Assembly (NCBI RefSeq): GCF_905220565.1
Contig: NC_059401.1
Coordinates: 6,969,001 to 7,033,000, forward strand
Origin: Melitaea cinxia
Taxonomy: Eukaryota; Arthropoda; Insecta; Lepidoptera; Nymphalidae
Reading direction: 5' to 3'
DNA length: 64,000 nt
The position numbers and the translations under genes are program-made. Under the pieces are notes generated by a model that was given only the letters and a program-made list of their open reading frames with translations, had not been told where the DNA came from and searched no databases. This document shows, in pieces, positions 62,901-64,000 of the stretch (positions are counted from its first letter, which is position 1; the number at the start of each line of letters is the position of its first letter).

Positions 62901-64000
62901 CTTTCCGTAAGAACTTTATACAAAGTAAAGTAAGATAAATCTAGAAAAAAATTCATTGGGAAGAACGTCTAGGGTGAACTAAGATTCGTAAAATAATAAT
63001 ATTACTGGAGACTAAATCGTGGATTGCAAAATTATCTGATTATTATATTTAAATTATCTTGACTACACAACAGCGATATTGTATTACGTTGTTATCATCA
63101 AAAAGATGTTTTAAACCCTTACAACCAATTAGTGCAGGTGTGCGAAATTTGTACTTATAGATAAGATTAATACTGTAGCTTAAGTTTCATAAACTTTTAT
63201 TACTGTACACACTGCATGAATCAAGAACAACTTCAAATGTTCTCCTTGTAACCTTGCTCGTGAAGGTAATAATTTCAGGAAGTGAAAGCTTGCATAGCGA
63301 TTCAAACTTTCTTTCGAACATAACACGTTATAATCACATTACATTACATTAATTACAACAGTAGAAAATTCAGGATGTCATAATATATTTTCTTCTGATG
63401 TACAAAATTCTCGTGTCGCGGTGTTTGTTGCCAAACCCCTCCAAAACAGCTGAACCGATTTTTATGAAATTTTGTGTGCATATTGGGTAGGTCTGAGAAT
63501 CGACAAATATCTATTTTTATACCCCTAAATGATAAGGGTGACCCTTAAATTTATTTTTTATTTTTTGACAAAATTTTATATTTTTATTTTATTATGATTT
63601 GGTATTGAAAAATACATACAGCCCTAAATTTTCGCCCTTCTACCAACCCCAATTTTTTAATAGCGTTTACAAGCGTTATCGTAGCATGATAACGTTTGCC
63701 GGGTCAGCCAGTATTATATTATAAATCTTTCGATCAATATATTTGTTGTTATATTACACGACCGTGTATCAACCATGTTTGAAAACTGAAAGAAAGGAAT
63801 TGAAGATTAGCTCCGATTAAAGATAAAATAGTGCTTAGTGTGATAAAATGCGCCAATATCGTTTTGTGTGCGTATGTATACTACAGCTTCTATGTTTAAT
63901 TTTTTTTAACTGCTTTCTTTAACTTTTTTAATTTAAATTTGCAGTTTCTAATATTGTAAGCCTACAAACGAGCGGCCTTGTACGTCTTAAGGTTGAATTT
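38818..64000 (+). CDS. ABCG-subfamily half-transporter, gene 2 (5' part, continues past window)
   Basis: A paralogue of gene 1. Exon 1 (38818-38947, phase 1 exit) and exon 2 (58528-58645, phase 2 exit) join in frame to give 82 residues plus two bases of codon 83. They cover a hydrophilic N-terminus, the first ATPase strand ISFENVSYKVRHG, and KTILNELSGQFNAGELSVI leading to Walker A GQSGAGKS (66-73) and MDILAGY. The usual proline after the first Walker A glycine is Q67; that position tolerates variation, so ATP binding is expected. The start is preceded in frame by TAG at 38800-38802. A possible third exon begins at 63961. The membrane domain must lie to the right of the window. Confidence 0.88.
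39465..39557 (+). repeat. SINE family A tail fragment
   Basis: Ends 'CAGCAGTAGGATGTTACAGG' then CTGAA. Only the last part of the family is present. Confidence 0.55.
40804..40920 (-). pseudogene. C-terminal end of an S1-family serine protease, orphan fragment
   Basis: 38 codons on the minus strand read IGIVSWGFPCALGAPDMF then VRVSANEDFLKDALKEHIEH and TAG. GIVSWG, the conserved cysteine, the P-x-V-R-V-S segment and the C-terminal helix are the signature end of chymotrypsin-fold proteases. The segment is GC-rich (unlike the intron) and free of stops. The frame hits TGA just upstream (40912+ side) with no splice acceptor, and no GDSGGP exon was found nearby. A minus-strand AATAAA lies about 175 nt after the stop. 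It is probably a truncated duplicate or captured fragment, not a working gene. Confidence 0.75.
40930..41031 (-). repeat. possible RTE-type LINE tail
   Basis: On the minus strand one frame reads KKDRVKWKSLSRKADLDNK then SWK and a stop, which resembles the end of an RTE-type ORF. The match is short. It directly abuts the protease fragment. Confidence 0.3.
41318..41637 (-). mobile_element. full-length SINE family A with perfect 15-bp TSD
   Basis: Flanked by AGGTATTTTAACTTA at 41303-41317 and 41638-41652. Same structure as the copy at 31429: tRNA-like head reversed at the right (GTTGCGCCAACGC) and AGGCTGAGG-type tail at the left. Confidence 0.87.
42763..43081 (-). mobile_element. SINE family B with perfect 12-bp TSD, nested in the transposon
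   Basis: Flanked by AAAGATCAGCCT at 42751-42762 and 43082-43093. Contains all family B blocks, reversed. It must be younger than the transposon it interrupts. Confidence 0.85.
43205..43340 (-). repeat. unclassified dispersed-element end
   Basis: 'AGCTGTGCCCGCGACTTC' and ATCCGCGTGGAATT form a phrase shared by many lepidopteran repeats; compare 21552. Confidence 0.4.
43376..43621 (-). CDS. helix-turn-helix ORF of the transposon (pipsqueak/CENP-B type), partial
   Basis: 81 codons. KRTYTEEDLREALHEIQEKK then KPVRQA matches the first helices of the psq-type DNA-binding domain that opens pogo/Tigger-like transposases. The expected 'YGIP-STL' continuation is missing, but a GTAAGA donor occurs exactly after the lysine-proline (43531 region), so the domain may have been completed by a lost exon. 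It would bind the transposon ends. No catalytic domain follows. Confidence 0.5.
   Translation of the reverse strand: MSSLQIRKKKEKRTYTEEDLREALHEIQEKKKPVRQAPMQKICYSDIGQNQWVQTKRVQNLSTQINKIGVSVCNIKVTAFY
43733..44887. repeat. large inverted repeat (fold-back) nested in the transposon
   Basis: The left arm (about 43768-43931) and right arm (about 44657-44820) are near-exact complements, including GGTAAAACCGAATTTCGGG, the poly-G stretch and ATGGTTATGGAGATATC. Outermost ATGGACGCGAT (43733) and ATCGCGTCCAC (44876) also pair. Between the arms lies a diverged direct repeat of the left arm (43971-44090) and a GC-rich core. Confidence 0.75.
44448..44640. repeat. very GC-rich core with internal hairpin
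   Basis: About 190 bases of CpG-dense sequence in an AT-rich intron. 'GGCTGGTCGCC' and GGCGACCAGCC (about 44540-44565) form a perfect stem, and 'GTGCGAAAGC' at about 44491 pairs with GCTTTCGCAC at about 44585. Arginine-rich ORFs on both strands are by-products of the composition. Confidence 0.7.
45641..45960 (-). repeat. unclassified dispersed element, probable
   Basis: Starts ACTAGTGGTCGCCCAGTGG, the reverse of a CTAGT-type end, and contains ACTCCTCCTTCCGCGCG, a phrase found in lepidopteran elements. The borders are uncertain. Confidence 0.35.
47764..48030 (-). repeat. family C repeat, reverse copy
   Basis: From GAGCTAGGGCACAGCAG to 'GCTTGTTTGCCGACCTAGTA'. It ends 140 bp before the TTAA-flanked element. 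Confidence 0.7.
48857..48964 (+). pseudogene. short coiled-coil coding remnant
   Basis: One frame reads KNKKSRLREEQLLESQLKKL then EQDKNSIITQR and a stop: charged, with leucines at heptad spacing. There is no full ORF. It could be part of an element protein or chance. The basic-then-leucine pattern hints at bZIP but is too short to claim. Confidence 0.25.
49183..49744 (+). repeat. family D repeats, two copies in opposite orientation
   Basis: A short reverse piece (49183-49295, AACCGACTTCC...) abuts a forward copy (about 49300-49744) opening 'GCCGACTTCAACTACATCGA' and closing CCTCCTTTTTTAGAAGTGGG. Nested inside the TTAA element. Confidence 0.6.
50018..50075. repeat. local palindrome-rich segment
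   Basis: 'GCCGTATCAGCCGTATCAAT' followed by GATACGGGGCCCCC and a second GGGCCCC. Small inverted and direct repeats, probably an element border. Confidence 0.35.
50283..50800 (-). pseudogene. LINE ORF2 C-terminus and 3' end, degraded
   Basis: The minus-strand frames read FPRTFKVWNDLAKIWGFKAS and then a segment ending MGDGSRYRSDGFVCLCAPF. The F-P-R-T--VWN-L pattern is the usual end of jockey/CR1-like ORF2 proteins. The terminal DNA (GATCAGATGGCTTCGTCTGC, then TTGTGTGCCCC) matches in style the family C tails, suggesting that family C consists of 3' ends of this LINE group. Confidence 0.5.
51925..51964. repeat. hairpin
   Basis: ACAATAAAAACCG pairs with CGGTTTTATTGT across a 12-nt spacer, with one bulge. 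Inside the TTAA-flanked element. Confidence 0.6.
52564..52970 (+). repeat. family D repeat
   Basis: Begins 15 bp after the TTAA of the transposon's right end. 'CGACTTTAATTACATCGACA' to TTTTTTGGAAGTCTTTTAAA. Confidence 0.6.
53194..53213. repeat. CA microsatellite
   Basis: An uninterrupted CA run directly before a SINE; the insertion may have used it as a landing site. Confidence 0.85.
53219..53515 (-). repeat. SINE family A, full-length but older
   Basis: Contains tail, central and tRNA-like blocks ('CAGGAATCGAACCCGCAACC'), with a deletion in the GGCACGG region. No target duplication found. Confidence 0.7.
53672..53825 (+). repeat. diverged SINE family B sub-family copy
   Basis: Ends GTGTGACAGGCTGAAGCGAG and shares the GGCCTATGTCC block with family B. 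Confidence 0.55.
54382..55138 (+). repeat. family D repeat, longest copy, with internal tandem duplication
   Basis: Opens TTGTGTTTGCTCGCAAACG and 'GACTTCAATTACATCGACGA' and closes 'CCTCCTCCTTTTTTTGAAGT' then CGGTTAAAAA. A 142-bp unit is present twice (54598-54739, 54740-54881), each with CCTCGATTTCTCT and CATCATCAG. Confidence 0.7.
57124..57143. repeat. AAT trinucleotide microsatellite
   Basis: About seven AAT units, followed 25 bp later by a poly-A run. Confidence 0.85.
58528..58645 (+). CDS. gene 2 coding exon 2 (Walker A)
   Basis: 118 nt, phase 1 in and phase 2 out, the same as gene 1 exon 2. Encodes GQKTILNELSGQF through Walker A GQSGAGKSS to ILAGY. Acceptor TGTTTTTACAG, donor GTAAGT. 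Both are strong. Confidence 0.93.
59222..59316 (+). repeat. SINE family B sub-family fragment
   Basis: 'GCGGAAAACCGGGAGGTCTG' to GCAATAGGCTGAACTGACTG with a GACT run. Closest to the copy at 19150. Confidence 0.6.
60817..61110 (-). repeat. SINE family B, reverse copy
   Basis: From CTTTAGCCTAATACATTCCA to the 'GCCTCTTACGACACCCACGG' and CTATATTCT blocks. In gene 2 intron 2. Confidence 0.7.
61763..61870. repeat. short imperfect inverted/direct repeats
   Basis: 'AATCCTGCAAATCTTGCGGA', 'CAATCTTGCGGGTTTACAAG' and ATTGTCTTTC contain repeated CTTGCGG units. Too short to classify. Confidence 0.3.
62258..62412 (+). repeat. SINE family A, 3' half
   Basis: 'GTACACCTGATAGCGATCGT' to 'AGCACTGGGATATTACAGGC' and TGAAG. 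The orientation is opposite to most other family A copies, and the tRNA-like head is missing. Confidence 0.65.
62440..62761 (+). repeat. SINE family B, near full length
   Basis: Lies 30 bp after a family A copy in the same orientation. Contains 'TTGCTACGGCAGTAAACAAT', GTGTCGTAAGAAGAGACTAA and ends AAGGCTGAAGTGATGA. Confidence 0.7.
63394..63711 (+). mobile_element. non-autonomous Helitron, same family as 10711-11025
   Basis: Opens TCTGATGTACAAAATTCTCG and closes 'GCCGGGTCAGCCAGT', one base away from the usual CTAGT. It shares most of its length with the copy at 10711. Confidence 0.65.
63961..64000 (+). CDS. candidate gene 2 coding exon 3 (cut by window edge)
   Basis: Read from 63961 in the phase left by exon 2, the last 40 bases are open: TLQTSGLVRLKVEF. 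ABCG proteins usually have a glycine then a beta-strand and N-G just after the LAGY helix, so this is plausible. The acceptor would be TTGTAAG at 63954-63960. The better-looking acceptor TTTGCAG at 63944 puts a stop in frame at once. The evidence is thin because the exon is truncated. Confidence 0.35.

Larger units (their letters stand above)
58646..63960. other. gene 2 intron 2 (at least 5.3 kb)
   Basis: Contains SINE-related copies (59222-59316, 60817-61110, 62258-62412, 62440-62761) and a Helitron (63394-63711). The rest is AT-rich with no gene seen. No segment resembling the Q-loop exon of an ABCG protein is found before 63,960. Confidence 0.6.

Noticed and set aside
1..64000. CRISPR array, rRNA or functional tRNA genes
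   Set aside because: Direct repeats are dispersed elements with irregular spacing. tRNA-like A/B boxes occur only inside SINEs and lack a cloverleaf, and no rRNA-like segment was seen.

Overview
This window is AT-rich nuclear DNA of an insect, almost certainly a moth or butterfly. The evidence is spliced protein-coding genes with GT-AG introns and many copies of dispersed repeats typical of lepidopteran genomes: tRNA-headed SINEs ending in AGGCTGAAG, Helitron-like elements ending in CTAGT, and decayed LINE fragments. I could not fix the species.

Only two host genes can be supported, both on the + strand and head to tail. Gene 1 (947-34872) is a complete ABCG half-transporter. Twelve coding exons join in frame into 627 residues, with an N-terminal ATPase domain (Walker A, Q-loop, LSGGQ signature, Walker B, H-loop) followed by six membrane segments. 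Gene 2 (from 38818 past the right edge) is a paralogue. Its first two coding exons are present, and a possible third starts 40 bases before the window ends. The two genes share exon size (118 nt for the Walker A exon), intron phases and a very large first intron (21.0 kb and 19.6 kb), so they look like an old tandem duplication. ABCG half-transporters work as dimers that move lipids, pigment precursors or hormones across membranes. The substrate here cannot be read from the sequence.

Layout: 1-946, upstream DNA and 5' UTR of gene 1; 1092-22135, its giant first intron, with SINEs, LINE tails, a Helitron and an R1-clade LINE fragment nested in another repeat; 22136-34872, the remaining eleven coding exons, with a 5-kb intron 5; 34873-38817, the intergenic region with a poly(A) signal, a SINE, a Helitron and a dead LINE reverse transcriptase; 38948-58527, first intron of gene 2; 58528-58645, Walker A exon of gene 2; 58646-63960, its second intron.

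The intron of gene 2 is the most eventful part. It holds a 3.07-kb DNA transposon with 14-bp terminal inverted repeats, a helix-turn-helix ORF and a nested GC-rich fold-back. It also holds a 4.37-kb element flanked by TTAA with 15-bp terminal repeats, and the orphaned C-terminal end of a chymotrypsin-fold serine protease. Three SINEs in the window have perfect 12-15 bp target-site duplications. I found no RNA gene, CRISPR array or prokaryote-like system.
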